A stretch of 59,618 nucleotides of DNA from Ilumatobacteraceae bacterium (GTDB taxonomy: Bacteria; Actinomycetota; Acidimicrobiia; Acidimicrobiales; Ilumatobacteraceae). Position numbers and translations under genes: made by a program. Numbering within the stretch: position 1 is the first letter of the stretch; each line of letters begins with the position of its first letter. Shown here in pieces: positions 17,372 to 27,653 of the stretch. The stretch lies in the NCBI GenBank assembly GCA_024644465.1, contig JAHEKY010000008.1:1-59618 (forward strand), written 5' to 3'. A model generated the notes under the pieces. The model did not search any database. It saw only the letters and a program-made list of their open reading frames with translations, and had not been told where the DNA came from.

Positions 17372-18498
17372 TCCAGCCCTTCCAGCTCGGGCAGGTCGGA
17401 CATCATCACCGGGAGACCGGCGTCGAGCGAGCGATGCGCGGCGACGCCGATGGCGGCCGCCCACAGGCCGTCGGTGACCGTGACGGCTGCCGTGCCGCCG
17501 GACCTGATCGCGCGAGCGAAGTCGACGTGTTCGAGGTAGCTCGCGCCGTGATGTAGCCCGACGTGCTTGATGTCGGTGTCCCGGATCGTCTCCTCGATCA
17601 CGGCATGCACGCCGCTGAAGATGTCCGGTGTACGCCGCCCGACGCGAAGCAGGCTCTCGGTGTCGAGCGCCTCCAGTTTGCCGCGCGGCCCGACGACGGA
17701 GATCTCCCGCTCGTTCTTGCTCGCCTCGGCGAACATGCACAGGTCGAGCATCGCGCGGCTTCCGTTGTCGAAGTCGACGACGACGAACGCATTGTCGAGG
17801 ATGTCGGGCGTCTCGCCGTCGTAGCGTTCCTCGAGGTGGTTGACGTCCTGACCGCCCGTTGCGAAGACCCGCACCGGTCGGCCGCCGGTCATCTGGATCA
17901 TCAGGTCGAAGAAGTGGCACGTCTTCTCGACGAGGGTGCCCCCGGTGTTGCGGTTGAAGCGGTTCCAGTTGTCGACCTTGTCGAGGAACGGGAAGCGGTG
18001 CTCGCGGATCGCGACCATCTTCACGTCGCCGACCGTGCCCCGCTCGATCTCCTCCATCAGGCGGCGCACCGGAGGCATGTAGCGGTACTCGAGCCCCATC
18101 CAGACGATCTGGCCGGCCGGCCGGGCCGCGACGAGGTCGACGACCTCCCGGCAGTCGGCGAGCGTCGTGCAGAGCGGCTTCTCGACGAGGAGGTGCAGCC
18201 CCGACTCGATCGCGGGAAGCAGCACGTCGTGATGGGTGTAGTTCGGCGTGGCGATCACCACCGCGTCGCAGTGGCCGGATTCGAGCAGCTCCTCGGCGGT
18301 CGAGAACGTGGCGAGGTCGTTGGCCGCGCCGACTTCGGCCTGGGCTGCTGCGAGCGAGGCGGGATGCGGGTCGGCCACCGCCGTGACGATCGCGTCGTCC
18401 ATCGCCATCACGTTCTGGATGTGCTCGACGCCCATCATGCCGGTGCCGATCACGCCGTATCGGATGATGTCGTGCTCGACCTCGGATGCCTGCGTCAC
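17368..18498 (-). CDS. Gfo/Idh/MocA family oxidoreductase
   Basis: A 376-residue NAD(P)-dependent oxidoreductase. The Rossmann motif YGVIGTGMMGVEH is close to the N-terminus, EKPLCTTLADCREVVDL carries the EKP signature, and the C-terminal half has the open beta-sheet substrate domain (TGGTLVEKTCHFFDLM). Such enzymes oxidise sugars, inositols or sugar acids; the substrate is unknown. GTG at 18498 follows TACGCT (read on the minus strand, 18506-18511) by 7 bases. It is the first gene of a coupled pair with the ProA-like gene. Divergent from the metallo-beta-lactamase gene, with which it shares a symmetric -10 region. Confidence 0.9.
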   Translation of the reverse strand: MTQASEVEHDIIRYGVIGTGMMGVEHIQNVMAMDDAIVTAVADPHPASLAAAQAEVGAANDLATFSTAEELLESGHCDAVVIATPNYTHHDVLLPAIESGLHLLVEKPLCTTLADCREVVDLVAARPAGQIVWMGLEYRYMPPVRRLMEEIERGTVGDVKMVAIREHRFPFLDKVDNWNRFNRNTGGTLVEKTCHFFDLMIQMTGGRPVRVFATGGQDVNHLEERYDGETPDILDNAFVVVDFDNGSRAMLDLCMFAEASKNEREISVVGPRGKLEALDTESLLRVGRRTPDIFSGVHAVIEETIRDTDIKHVGLHHGASYLEHVDFARAIRSGGTAAVTVTDGLWAAAIGVAAHRSLDAGLPVMMSDLPELEGLE

Positions 18499-18504
18499 GA
18501 CGGT

Positions 18505-18511
18505 TAGCGTA
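18505..18511. promoter_or_regulatory. Overlapping divergent -10 elements for the Gfo/Idh and MBL-fold genes
   Basis: TAGCGTA reads TAGCGT on the plus strand, 6 bases before the GTG at 18517, and TACGCT on the minus strand, 7 bases before the GTG at 18498. The two hexamers overlap by five bases, so one nearly symmetric element could drive both genes as leaderless mRNAs. No Shine-Dalgarno sequence is present on either side. Confidence 0.6.
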
Positions 18512-18516
18512 CGCGT

Positions 18517-19236
18517 GTGGACGGACTTCCCGACAACGAACCGACCGGCTCCGACCGGCTCTACTTCCGGCAACTGCTCTCGGGCGTCGATTTCGCCGTC
18601 GGCGACCAGCTCGCCGGACAGATGGTCAATTTCGTCTACGCCATCGGGGATCGGGACACCGGCGAATGTGTGCTCGTCGACCCCGCCTACGCGCCTGGCG
18701 AGCTCGTCGACATCGTCGAGGCCGACGGGATGACCGTCACGGGTGTCCTGGCAACGCACTACCACGCCGACCACGTCGGCGGTTCGATGATGGGGTACCC
18801 GATCGACGGCATCGCCGCGCTGCTCGAGCGCGTCGACTGCCCGGTGCACGTGCAGGCCGAGGAGACCGAGTGGGTCGAAAGGACAACGGCCGTCGGCGCC
18901 CAGCACCTCGTCGCGCACGCATCGGGTGACGTGGTGACGGTCGGCGCGGTCGACATCACGCTGCTCCACACGCCCGGCCACACGCCCGGCAGCCAGTGCT
19001 TCTTCGTCGACGGCCGCCTCGTCGCCGGCGACACCCTGTTCCTCGACGGCTGCGGCCGGACCGATCTGCCCGGCTCGAACCCGGCGCAGATGGTCGAGAG
19101 CCTGCGCCGGCTGTCATCGGTGCCCGGCGAGACGATCCTCTACCCGGGGCACCGCTACTCCCCCGCGGCGAGCGCCACGATGGAGCACGTGGTCGCCGAG
19201 AACTGGGTGTTCCAAGGGCTTTCGCCCGACCGTTGA
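18517..19236 (+). CDS. Metallo-beta-lactamase-fold hydrolase (glyoxalase II / persulfide dioxygenase-like)
   Basis: A 239-residue metal-dependent hydrolase. The metal motif is THYHADHVGG, with further ligands in HTPGHTPGSQCFFVDG, AGDTLFLDGCGRTDLPG and LYPGHRY. The GRTDLPG and PGH features are shared with persulfide dioxygenases and glyoxalase II-like proteins, so an S-linked thioester or persulfide substrate is likely but not certain. GTG at 18517 follows TAGCGT (18505-18510) by 6 bases. Convergent with the LysM lipoprotein gene across a small hairpin. Confidence 0.88.
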   Translation: MDGLPDNEPTGSDRLYFRQLLSGVDFAVGDQLAGQMVNFVYAIGDRDTGECVLVDPAYAPGELVDIVEADGMTVTGVLATHYHADHVGGSMMGYPIDGIAALLERVDCPVHVQAEETEWVERTTAVGAQHLVAHASGDVVTVGAVDITLLHTPGHTPGSQCFFVDGRLVAGDTLFLDGCGRTDLPGSNPAQMVESLRRLSSVPGETILYPGHRYSPAASATMEHVVAENWVFQGLSPDR

Positions 19237-19254
19237 TTCCGAGCCGGAGGCGAG

Positions 19255-19270
19255 TCGGGCGCCAGCCCGA
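19255..19270. terminator. Small GC hairpin between convergent genes
   Basis: TCGGGC and GCCCGA form a perfect 6-base-pair stem with a GCCA loop, placed between the stops at 19236 and 19280. There is no T-tract. It could help end transcription from both sides, but the stem is short for a GC-rich genome. Confidence 0.35.
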
Positions 19271-19279
19271 GCACCGGCG

Positions 19280-19900
19280 TCAGCAGTCGGCCTTGGCCGG
19301 GATGACGATCTCGAGACCCGGGTAGAACGAGCTGTAGCCGTCCGTTCCCGCGTTGGCTGCGTCCATCGCCTCGACGGTGACGTCGAACTTGTTCGCCACC
19401 TTGACGCGGCTCGTGTCGCCGGCCTCGATCGTGTAGCTGCCGGCCTCACAGTTCGAGCCCGCTTCGGGGATCGTGTCGCCGACCGGAGCGTCGACCGGGG
19501 CGGCCTCGTCGGGGGTGGGGTCGGCCGCGCCGGCCGTGGCGCCGCCGGGTGGAATCCGGACTTCCTGGCCCGGGAACGGGAACTCGTTGCCGCTCGCCCA
19601 CCCGTTGTAGTTGAGGAGGTCCTCCAGCGGCACCTGGAACAGATCGGCGACCTTGATCGCGTAGTCGCCGGCCTGCACGATGTAGATCTGCTCGCCGGTC
19701 GACGTCGTGTCGTCGATCAACGGGGCGATCGTCGTCGTGACGGGGTCCTTGACGATGTAGTTCGTCGCCTCGGTGTCGAGGTTCAACGTGCTCGCCGTCG
19801 CACCGCCCGCTCCGTCGCTGCCGCAGGACGCCAGGATCAGGGCTCCGGCCGCGATCGGCCACGCCAGTACCCCGACTCGCCGGACGTTGTTCAACCGCAT
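19280..19900 (-). CDS. LysM domain lipoprotein
   Basis: A 206-residue secreted lipoprotein. After a basic N-terminus and hydrophobic stretch, the lipobox LASC gives the lipidated Cys. Two LysM-like modules follow: YIVQAGDYAIKVADLFQVPL to FPGQEVRIPP, and YTIEAGDTSRVKVANKFDVT to YPGLEIVIPA. They are separated by a Pro/Ala/Asp linker. LysM modules bind N-acetylglucosamine polymers such as peptidoglycan, so a wall-associated role outside the membrane is likely. ATG at 19900 is preferred to the earlier in-frame ATG at 19948 because TACGAT (19908-19913) lies 7 bases upstream and the signal peptide begins there. Confidence 0.88.
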   Translation of the reverse strand: MRLNNVRRVGVLAWPIAAGALILASCGSDGAGGATASTLNLDTEATNYIVKDPVTTTIAPLIDDTTSTGEQIYIVQAGDYAIKVADLFQVPLEDLLNYNGWASGNEFPFPGQEVRIPPGGATAGAADPTPDEAAPVDAPVGDTIPEAGSNCEAGSYTIEAGDTSRVKVANKFDVTVEAMDAANAGTDGYSSFYPGLEIVIPAKADC

Positions 19901-19944
19901 CCGCACAATCGTAGGGGTTCGGACTGGTTCCCCGGCGTCAGCGC

Positions 19945-21399
19945 TCACATCAACGGGCGTTCGGTCGGCGCGATCGGACGCGGCAGGCGGGTCTCGCCCA
20001 TCAGGTACGCGTCGACGCCGGCGGCCGCGGCCCGGCCCTCGGCGATCGCCCAGACGATCAGGCTCTGACCGCGGCCCATGTCACCTGCGACGAACAACCC
20101 GTGCTGGTTCGTCATGTAGTTGTCGTTGCGCGCCACGTTGCCACGCTCGTCGTAGTCGACGCCGAGATCGTCGAGCCATCGACCCTTCTCCGGCCCGACG
20201 AACCCGAGCGCGAGGAACACAAAGTCGGCCGGGATCTCCCGGTCGGTGCCCTCGACCTTGGTGAACCTGCCGTCGACGAGTTCGACCTCGTGCAACTGCA
20301 ACGCGGCCACGCGGCCCGCCCCGTCGTCGACGAAACGCTCGGTGTTGACGCTGTAGATCCGCTCACCACCCTCCTCGTGGGCCGAGCTGATCTTGTACAC
20401 CTGGGCGAACTGGGGCCACGGGTTGCGGTCCTCGGCGCGCTCCGCCGGAGGTATCGGCATGATCTCGAGCTGCGTCACCGAGGCGGCCCCCTGGCGATGG
20501 GCCGTGCCGAGGCAGTCGGCGCCCGTGTCCCCGCCGCCGATGATCACGACGTGACCACCCTCGACATCGATCGGTGACTGCTCCTGGTCACCGAGCTGAA
20601 CCCGGTTCGACTCGGGCAGGTATTCCATCGCCTGGTGGATGCCGCCCAGTTCACGCCCGGGAATCGGCAGGTCCCGCCATGCGGTCGCGCCGCACGCCAG
20701 GACGACTGCGTCGTGCGACGCCCGCAGCACCTCGATGTCGACGTTCTCGCCGACGACGGCGTTCGTCCGGAACTCGGTTCCTTCCGCCTCCATCTGGTCG
20801 ATCCGCAGATCGATGTGGCGCTTCTCCATCTTGAACTCGGGGATGCCGTAGCGCAGCAGCCCGCCGATGCGATCGGCCCGCTCGAGCACCACGACATCGT
20901 GACCGGCGCGCGTCAACTGCTGCGCGGCTGCGAGCCCGGCCGGCCCCGAGCCGATCACCGCGACGCGCTTTCCGGTGCGCACCGAGGGGATGTGCGGGGT
21001 GACCCATCCTTCGCTCCACGCGCGATCGATGATCTCCACTTCGACCTGCTTGATCGCGACAGGATCCTGATTGATGCCCAACACGCACGCCGACTCGCAC
21101 GGGGCCGGGCAGAGCCGACCGGTGAACTCCGGGAAGTTGTTCGTCGCGTGGAGTCGTTCGATCGCGTCGCGCCACTGGTCACGGTAGACGAGATCGTTCC
21201 AGTCGGGGATCAGGTTGCCGAGCGGGCAACCGTTGTTGCAGAAGGGGATGCCGCAGTCCATGCACCGTGCGGCCTGATGCCGCAGTGCGTCGGCGTCGAA
21301 CGGTTCGTAGACCTCGTGCCAGTCGCGGATGCGCACGGGGACGGGGCGGCGCGCCGGCGTCTCACGCTCCCACTCGAGAAATCCGGTCGGCTTGCCCAT
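19945..21399 (-). CDS. gltD: Glutamate synthase, small (NADPH) subunit
   Basis: A 484-residue iron-sulfur flavoprotein that passes electrons from NAD(P)H to the large subunit GltB to make glutamate from glutamine and 2-oxoglutarate. The N-terminal cysteine clusters are AARCMDCGIPFCNNGCPLGN and GRLCPAPCESACVLG. VIGSGPAGLAAAQ binds FAD and IIGGGDTGADCLG binds NAD(P)H. Length is typical. The ATG at 21399 shares its A with the gltB stop (TGATG), so translation is coupled and the subunits are made together. Confidence 0.97.
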   Translation of the reverse strand: MGKPTGFLEWERETPARRPVPVRIRDWHEVYEPFDADALRHQAARCMDCGIPFCNNGCPLGNLIPDWNDLVYRDQWRDAIERLHATNNFPEFTGRLCPAPCESACVLGINQDPVAIKQVEVEIIDRAWSEGWVTPHIPSVRTGKRVAVIGSGPAGLAAAQQLTRAGHDVVVLERADRIGGLLRYGIPEFKMEKRHIDLRIDQMEAEGTEFRTNAVVGENVDIEVLRASHDAVVLACGATAWRDLPIPGRELGGIHQAMEYLPESNRVQLGDQEQSPIDVEGGHVVIIGGGDTGADCLGTAHRQGAASVTQLEIMPIPPAERAEDRNPWPQFAQVYKISSAHEEGGERIYSVNTERFVDDGAGRVAALQLHEVELVDGRFTKVEGTDREIPADFVFLALGFVGPEKGRWLDDLGVDYDERGNVARNDNYMTNQHGLFVAGDMGRGQSLIVWAIAEGRAAAAGVDAYLMGETRLPRPIAPTERPLM

Positions 21400-24300
21400 C
21401 AGGCCCTCGCTGCTTCCATGATCTTGTCGACGGTGGCGGCGTCGCTCAGCCCGGCGGCGTGCGACTCCTCGATCACCGTCAGCACGCGCTTGTAGTCGAT
21501 CGGCATCACCTTGCGGAACTTGGCGACCTCGACCTCCCACGAGGCCAGAATCCCCGCAGCGACGGTCGACCCGGTGTACTGCCGGTGGCGTGTCACCGTG
21601 TCCTTCACGAAGTCGCGATCCTCGGCGGTGAGCTGTTCGAGTTCGACCATCTCGTAGTTGACCTTGCTCGCGAAGTCGCCTGTCGGGTCGAAGACGTAGG
21701 CGATCCCGCCGGACATGCCCGCACCGAAGTTGCGCCCGGTCTCGCCGAGCACGACCACCCGGCCCCCGGTCATGTATTCGCAGCCGTGGTCGCCGATGCC
21801 CTCGCTGACGGCCAGCGCACCGGAGTTGCGGACGCAGAATCGTTCGCCGACGACGCCGCGCAGGAAGACCTCGCCGCTGGTGGCGCCGTAGCCGATCACG
21901 TTGCCGGCGATCACGTGGTCCTCCGGCACGAACGGTGCCAGCGGGTGCGGATGGATGATCAGCCGCCCGCCGGACAGGCCCTTGCCGACGTAGTCGTTGG
22001 CGTCTCCGACGAGGCGCATCTGGATGCCTGCCGGCACGAACGCGCCGAAACTCTGGCCTGCGGAGCCAGTCAACGTGATGTCGATCGTGCCGTCGGGCAG
22101 CCCGGCGCCCTTCCAGTGCTTCGTGACCTCGTGGCCGAGCAGCGTGCCGACCGTACGGTGGACGTTGCGGATCGGCAGGTCGATCGACACGGCGTGACCG
22201 TCGTTGATCGCTGCCTGGGCCTGCTCGATCAGTTGCTGGTCGAGCGCCTGATCGAGCCCGTGGTCCTGGCCGACGGTCTGATGCCGCTCCTGGTGGTACG
22301 GGTTCTGTGGCACGGCGAGGATCGGCCCGATGTCGAGCCCGGACGCCTTCCAGTGATCGACCGCGTCGCGCGTGTCGAGGCATTCGACATGGCCGATCAT
22401 CTCGTCCATCGTGCGGAAGCCGAGCGACGCCATCAGCTCCCGGACCTCCTCGGCGACGTACTCGAAGAAGTTGACGACGAACTCCGGCCGGCCGGTGAAC
22501 CGCGCCCGAAGTTCCGGGTTCTGGGTGGCGATGCCGACCGGACAGGTGTCGAGATGGCAGACCCGCATCATCACGCAGCCGGACACGACGAGCGGCGCCG
22601 TGGCGAACCCGTACTCTTCGGCGCCGAGCAACGCTGCGATCACGACGTCGCGCCCGGTCTTCAACTGGCCGTCGGACTGCACGACGATGCGATCGCGCAG
22701 CCCGTTGAGCATCAGGGTCTGCTGCGTCTGCGCCAGGCCGAGCTCCCACGGGCCGCCGGCGTGCTTCAACGACGTCAGCGGGCTCGCGCCCGTGCCGCCG
22801 TCGTGACCGGAGATCAGCACGACGTCGGCCTTCGCTTTGGCGACGCCGGCGGCGACGGTGCCGACGCCGGTCTCGGCGACGAGCTTGACGTGGATCCGCG
22901 CCTGCGGGTTGGCGTTCTTGAGATCGTGGATCAGCTGCTTGAGATCCTCGATCGAGTAGATGTCGTGGTGGGGCGGCGGTGAGATCAGCCCGACGCCGGG
23001 CGTCGAATGCCGGGTTTTCGCGATCCAGGGGTACACCTTGTGGCCCGGCAACTGCCCGCCCTCGCCCGGCTTGGCGCCCTGCGCCATCTTGATCTGGAGG
23101 TCGTCGGAGTTCGTCAGGTATTCGGCCGTGACGCCGAAGCGGCCGGACGCGACCTGCTTGATCGCCGAGCGCCGCTCCGGGTCGTACAGCCGCTCCTCGT
23201 CCTCACCCCCTTCGCCGGTGTTCGACTTCGCACCGATCCGGTTCATCGCGATCGCGAGCGTCTCGTGCGCCTCGGCCGAGATCGACCCGTAGCTCATCGC
23301 ACCGGTCGAGAAGCGCTTGACGATCTCGCTGACGGGCTCGACGTCCTCGAGCGGGATCGCCGGCCGGTCGGCGTGCTGCTTCCATTCGAAGAGCCCGCGC
23401 AAGGTCATCAACTTCTTCGACTGATCGTCGACCTTCGCCGTGTACTCCTTGAAGATGTCGTAGCGGCCGGCCCGCGTCGCGTGCTGCAACTTGAACACCG
23501 TTTCGGGGTTGAACAGGTGCTGCTCGCCTTCGCGGCGCCACTGGTACTCACCGCCGAGCTCGAGCTTGCGGTGCGCCCGGTCCTCGGGGCGATCCGGGTT
23601 GGCCATCCGGTGACGCGCCGCCACCTCGGCCGCGATCTCCTCGAGGCCGATGCCGCCGAGTTGGCTGATCGTGCCGGTGAAGTACCGATCGATGACGTCC
23701 TCGCCCAACCCGATCGCCTCGAAGATCTGGGCACCGGTGTACGAGGCGACGGTCGACACACCCATCTTCGACATCACTTTGAGCACGCCCTTGTTGCATG
23801 CCTTGATGTAGTTGTGCACCGCGATGCCGGCGTCGGCGCCGCCGAGGCCGTGCATCCCCTCTTGGATCAGGTCCTCGATCGACTCGAACGCGAGGTACGG
23901 GTTGATCGCGCCGGCGCCGTACCCGATCAGGAGCGCCATGTGGTGCACTTCGCGGGCGTCGCCGGCTTCGACGAGCAGACCGGCCATCGTGCGCTGCTTC
24001 GTGCGCACGAGGTGGTGGTGGACCGCCGCGGTCAACAGCAGCGACGGGATCGGCGCGTCGATGGTGTCCGCGTTGCGGTCGGACAGCACGATGATTCGTG
24101 CGCCGTCCTCGATCGCCGCTGACGCTTCGGCACAGACCCGATCGAGCGCTCGGGCGAGGCCCGGTCCGCCGTCGCTCACGCGGTACAGACCGGACAGCAC
24201 CTTGGCCTGCAGCTCCGCGTGGTTGCCGTCGTCGTTGATGTGGATGATCTTCGCCAGCTCGTCGTTGTCGATGATCGGGTTCGGCAGCGTCAGCTGCTTG

Positions 24301-25946
24301 CAGCTCTCCGGCCCGGGCGACAGCAGGTTCGCCTCCGGCCCGACCGTCGACGACACCGCCGTGACGACCTCCTCGCGAATCGCGTCGAGCGGCGGATTGG
24401 TGACCTGCGCGAACAGTTGCTTGAAGTAGTCGAACAGCAGCCGGGGCCGCTCCGACAACACGGCGAGCGGCGTGTCGGTGCCCATCGACCCGAGCGCCTC
24501 GTAGGCGTTCAACGCCATCGGCGTGATCAGGATCTTCAGCTCCTCGTGGGTGTAGCCGAACATCTGCTGGCGCCGCAGCACACTCTGATGGCTGAACACG
24601 ACGTGCTCGCGTGCCGGCAGGTCCTCGAGGCTGACCATGCCCGCCTCGAGCCACGCACCGTACGGATGCTCGGCGGCCAGCTTCGACTTGATCTCCTCGT
24701 CGCCGACGATCCGCCCCTCGTTCGTGTCGATCAGGAACATCTTGCCCGGCTGCAAGCGGCCCTTCGCCACGACCCGTGACGGCTCGATGTCGATCACGCC
24801 GACCTCGGATGCCATCACGACGAGGTCGTCGTCGGTGACCCAGTAGCGGCTCGGCCGCAGCCCGTTGCGATCGAGCACGGCGCCGATCATCTCGCCGTCG
24901 GTGAACGTGACCGACGCCGGCCCGTCCCACGGCTCCATGATCGCGGCGTGGAACCGGTAGAAGTCGCGCTGCTGCTGCGACATCGTCGTGTCGTTCTCCC
25001 AAGCCTCCGGGATCATCATCAGGACGGCATGGTGGATCGGGTAGCCGCCGAGGTGCAGGAGCTCGAGCACCTCGTCGAACCGGGCGGTGTCCGACGAACC
25101 GGGCGTGCAGATCGGGAACGCCCGGTCGATCCCGGGCAGCGCGGGGCTCTCGAGCATCGCCTCGCGCGCCCGCATCCAGTTCTGGTTGCCCTGCACCGTG
25201 TTGATCTCTCCGTTGTGGGCGATGAACCGGTACGGGTGGGCGAGCGGCCACGACGGGAACGTGTTCGTCGAGAACCGGCTGTGTACGAGCAGCAGTGCCG
25301 ACTCGACGCGCGGGTCGGTCAGGTCGGGGAAGAACTCACTCAGTTGCGGTGTCGTCAGCATCCCCTTGTAGACGATCGTCCGAGACGACAACGACGAGAA
25401 GTAGCTGTCGAGTTCGCCGACGAGTTCGCGCCGCGAGGTCTTGCGGGCGACGAACGCCTTGCGGTCGAGATCGATTCCGGTGGCCCCGTCGGGGTCGCTG
25501 ATGAACAGTTGCCTGAACGTCGGCATCGCCGCCCGCGATGTGGTGCCGAGACAGTCCGGGTTGATCGGCAGGTCGCGCCAACCGAGCACGGTCAACCCCG
25601 CGCCGGCGACGGTGTTGTCGATCGCCGCGACCGCCTTCTCCGCGAGCCGTGGATCCGCCGGCAGGAACGCCACGCCGGCGGCGTACGCACCGGCGGGCGG
25701 CAGCGCGAAATCGACGACCTCTCGGAAGAACCGGTCCGGGATCTGCAGCAGGATGCCGGCGCCGTCGCCGGTGTCGGGCTCGGCGCCCGTCGCGCCGCGG
25801 TGCTCGAGGTTGGTCAGTGCCTTCAGGCCGGTGACGACGAGCTCGTTCGAGCGCTCGCCCTTCAGGTTCGCGACGAACGAGACACCGCAGGAATCGTGTT
25901 CCTGCCGCGGGTCGTACAGGCCGCTGGGGCCGGGAGGTTGCTGCAT
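21399..25946 (-). CDS. gltB: Glutamate synthase, large subunit
   Basis: A 1515-residue glutamine amidotransferase and FMN/3Fe-4S subunit of glutamate synthase. Cys20 in [10 protein letters not shown] is the Ntn nucleophile exposed after removal of a 19-residue propeptide, a normal size. Domains in order are the glutaminase (20-about 430), a central domain, the FMN-binding synthase barrel ([20 protein letters not shown] and [14 protein letters not shown]), the 3Fe-4S cysteines in [20 protein letters not shown], and the C-terminal beta-helix. ATG at 25946 is preferred to the in-frame GTG at 25958 because it gives the ordinary propeptide length. No -10 hexamer abuts the start, so this mRNA probably has a leader. 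Confidence 0.97.
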   Translation of the reverse strand: MQQPPGPSGLYDPRQEHDSCGVSFVANLKGERSNELVVTGLKALTNLEHRGATGAEPDTGDGAGILLQIPDRFFREVVDFALPPAGAYAAGVAFLPADPRLAEKAVAAIDNTVAGAGLTVLGWRDLPINPDCLGTTSRAAMPTFRQLFISDPDGATGIDLDRKAFVARKTSRRELVGELDSYFSSLSSRTIVYKGMLTTPQLSEFFPDLTDPRVESALLLVHSRFSTNTFPSWPLAHPYRFIAHNGEINTVQGNQNWMRAREAMLESPALPGIDRAFPICTPGSSDTARFDEVLELLHLGGYPIHHAVLMMIPEAWENDTTMSQQQRDFYRFHAAIMEPWDGPASVTFTDGEMIGAVLDRNGLRPSRYWVTDDDLVVMASEVGVIDIEPSRVVAKGRLQPGKMFLIDTNEGRIVGDEEIKSKLAAEHPYGAWLEAGMVSLEDLPAREHVVFSHQSVLRRQQMFGYTHEELKILITPMALNAYEALGSMGTDTPLAVLSERPRLLFDYFKQLFAQVTNPPLDAIREEVVTAVSSTVGPEANLLSPGPESCKQLTLPNPIIDNDELAKIIHINDDGNHAELQAKVLSGLYRVSDGGPGLARALDRVCAEASAAIEDGARIIVLSDRNADTIDAPIPSLLLTAAVHHHLVRTKQRTMAGLLVEAGDAREVHHMALLIGYGAGAINPYLAFESIEDLIQEGMHGLGGADAGIAVHNYIKACNKGVLKVMSKMGVSTVASYTGAQIFEAIGLGEDVIDRYFTGTISQLGGIGLEEIAAEVAARHRMANPDRPEDRAHRKLELGGEYQWRREGEQHLFNPETVFKLQHATRAGRYDIFKEYTAKVDDQSKKLMTLRGLFEWKQHADRPAIPLEDVEPVSEIVKRFSTGAMSYGSISAEAHETLAIAMNRIGAKSNTGEGGEDEERLYDPERRSAIKQVASGRFGVTAEYLTNSDDLQIKMAQGAKPGEGGQLPGHKVYPWIAKTRHSTPGVGLISPPPHHDIYSIEDLKQLIHDLKNANPQARIHVKLVAETGVGTVAAGVAKAKADVVLISGHDGGTGASPLTSLKHAGGPWELGLAQTQQTLMLNGLRDRIVVQSDGQLKTGRDVVIAALLGAEEYGFATAPLVVSGCVMMRVCHLDTCPVGIATQNPELRARFTGRPEFVVNFFEYVAEEVRELMASLGFRTMDEMIGHVECLDTRDAVDHWKASGLDIGPILAVPQNPYHQERHQTVGQDHGLDQALDQQLIEQAQAAINDGHAVSIDLPIRNVHRTVGTLLGHEVTKHWKGAGLPDGTIDITLTGSAGQSFGAFVPAGIQMRLVGDANDYVGKGLSGGRLIIHPHPLAPFVPEDHVIAGNVIGYGATSGEVFLRGVVGERFCVRNSGALAVSEGIGDHGCEYMTGGRVVVLGETGRNFGAGMSGGIAYVFDPTGDFASKVNYEMVELEQLTAEDRDFVKDTVTRHRQYTGSTVAAGILASWEVEVAKFRKVMPIDYKRVLTVIEESHAAGLSDAATVDKIMEAARA

Positions 25947-26190
25947 TGTCACATCCACGAGTCGTTGATTCGGCTACGAATTCGCACCGGGACGCCGCGG
26001 TCGACACTGACCGGCTGAGCGGTCGTCGTCGACCGGATCGGCACGCCCCTCACGAGGATGCTCGAGACAACGCTGGCTCAAGCGGAAACGACATCCTAGG
26101 GGCTGAACGGCCCACTGGGCCAGCTCGTTCGATCGTGATCGCGGGTATCGGTGGTTGCCGCCGCCGGCTCGCTCGGGGGATGATGGATCG
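25947..26190. promoter_or_regulatory. Divergent intergenic region between gltB and the methyltransferase pair
   Basis: At 244 bases this is the longest non-coding stretch in the window. On the gltB side a TAGGAT hexamer (plus-strand ATCCTA, 26093-26098) would give a leader of roughly 140 bases. Upstream of it is the 13-base palindrome GGCCCA-C-TGGGCC (26109-26121), a possible operator. On the other side GATGAT ends 6 bases before the ATG at 26191. I see no riboswitch fold that I recognise. Confidence 0.4.
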
Positions 26191-26982
26191 ATGAGGGCAT
26201 CGGAGCGCTGGGCGGCACAACTCGCCGGCTGGGCGATTCCCGACGAGATCCTCGAGGGTGCGTCAACCTCACCGTGGCAGCTCGACGCCGCCACGTTCGC
26301 GGTCGACGACACGCTCGACCGTTCCACGTTGGCCGCGGCGATCGCCCGCGCCGAGTTGCCGGCAGCCGGCGGATCGGTGCTCGACGTCGGATGCGGCGGC
26401 GGGCGCGCCTCGATGGCGCTCGTGCCACCGGCGGAGTTCGTGATCGGCGTCGACGAGAGCCACGCGATGCTCGCCTCCTTCTCGGGCGCGGCCGACGCCG
26501 CGGTCGTCGAGTCGCTCGCGATTCCAGGGCGATGGCCCGATGTCGCATCCGACACGCCGCGCGCAGACGTCGTCGTCTGCCACCACACGGCGTACAACGT
26601 CGCGGACATCGTCCCGTTCGTGGATGCGCTGACCGATCACGCCCGCGGCGCCGTCGTGATGGTGCTCCCGGCGCTCCACCCCCGCTCGGCGTGGAACGAG
26701 GCGTGGAAGCACTTCTGGGGCCTCGACCGTCCCACCGGGCCGACCGCGTCCGACTTCGCCGACGTCCTCGCCGAACTGCGCATCGACGCCGTGCGGTGGG
26801 AGATGCCTCGCCCGGCGCTGTCGCGCCACGGTGAGGACCCGGCGACGCTGGTGCCGACCGCGTTGCGGATCCTGTGCCTCGGCGAGGATCGCCGTGACGA
26901 CGTCGCGGCATACCTCGACGCGCACGAGCCGGCGTGGGTCCGGATGCACGACGTGTTCCGCTGGAGCGGCACTGCACGGTGA
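26191..26982 (+). CDS. SAM-dependent methyltransferase
   Basis: A 263-residue class I methyltransferase. The SAM-binding motif is VLDVGCGGGRASM near residue 75, followed by GVDESHAML and, at motif IV, CHHTAYNVAD. The C-terminal part (HPRSAWNEAWKHFWGLDRPT) is distinctive but I do not recognise a substrate class. ATG at 26191 is preferred over an in-frame ATG at 26155 because the protein then starts directly at its conserved N-terminal helix. It is followed 4 bases later by a second methyltransferase, so the two form one unit. Confidence 0.82.
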   Translation: MRASERWAAQLAGWAIPDEILEGASTSPWQLDAATFAVDDTLDRSTLAAAIARAELPAAGGSVLDVGCGGGRASMALVPPAEFVIGVDESHAMLASFSGAADAAVVESLAIPGRWPDVASDTPRADVVVCHHTAYNVADIVPFVDALTDHARGAVVMVLPALHPRSAWNEAWKHFWGLDRPTGPTASDFADVLAELRIDAVRWEMPRPALSRHGEDPATLVPTALRILCLGEDRRDDVAAYLDAHEPAWVRMHDVFRWSGTAR

Positions 26983-26986
26983 GGTG

Positions 26987-27652
26987 ATGGAGACGCCGGA
27001 ACCCGGCGACGCCCATCCGGCGATCGAGCGTGCGTTCCGGCTCGGCGGCGATCCCGCGAGGATCACCGACTACTACGAGGACTGGGCAGCAACGTACGAC
27101 GAGGATGTCGCCGGCGAGGTCTACGGTGTGCCGGCCAGCTGTGTCGCCGTCCTGCAGAGCTGCGCCGGGCGCGTCTCCGCGCTGGACGTGCTCGATCCGG
27201 CGCTGCCGATCCTCGATGCGGGCTGCGGGACCGGACTCGTCGGTGTCGCGCTCGCTGCGGCCGGTTACCGCACGATCGACGGCGTCGACCTCTCGCCCGC
27301 GATGGCCGAGACGGCGCGCGAACGCGGCGTGTACCGCCGGCTGCTCGCCCCTGTCGACCTGACCGCGACGCCACCGGTGGGTTGGGCGCACGCCTGCGAC
27401 GTGATGGTGATCGGCGGCGTGTACACCCTCGGCCACCTCCCGCCTTCGACGTTGGGCGACATGCTGCGTTGGGTCCGCGCCGGCGGGCTGCTGATCACGA
27501 GCGTGCGCGACGCGTACTACGAGGAGGCCGGGTACCAGGAGGCGAGCGATGCACTCGCGGCGGCCGGGCACGCGACCGAACTGATCCATGCGGAGGGCAT
27601 GCCCTACACGGCGGACAGCACTGGCCATTACTTCGCGTACGCGGTGAACTGA
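26987..27652 (+). CDS. SAM-dependent methyltransferase
   Basis: A 221-residue class I methyltransferase, different from its upstream partner. It starts with the YYEDWAATYDEDV element common in small-molecule N- or O-methyltransferases, then ILDAGCGTGLVGVAL, IDGVDLSPAMAE and ADSTGHYFAYAV at the end. The substrate is unknown. ATG at 26987 lies 4 bases after the previous stop. It ends one base away from the end of the convergent TIGR04282 gene. Confidence 0.85.
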   Translation: METPEPGDAHPAIERAFRLGGDPARITDYYEDWAATYDEDVAGEVYGVPASCVAVLQSCAGRVSALDVLDPALPILDAGCGTGLVGVALAAAGYRTIDGVDLSPAMAETARERGVYRRLLAPVDLTATPPVGWAHACDVMVIGGVYTLGHLPPSTLGDMLRWVRAGGLLITSVRDAYYEEAGYQEASDALAAAGHATELIHAEGMPYTADSTGHYFAYAVN

Positions 27653-27653
27653 A

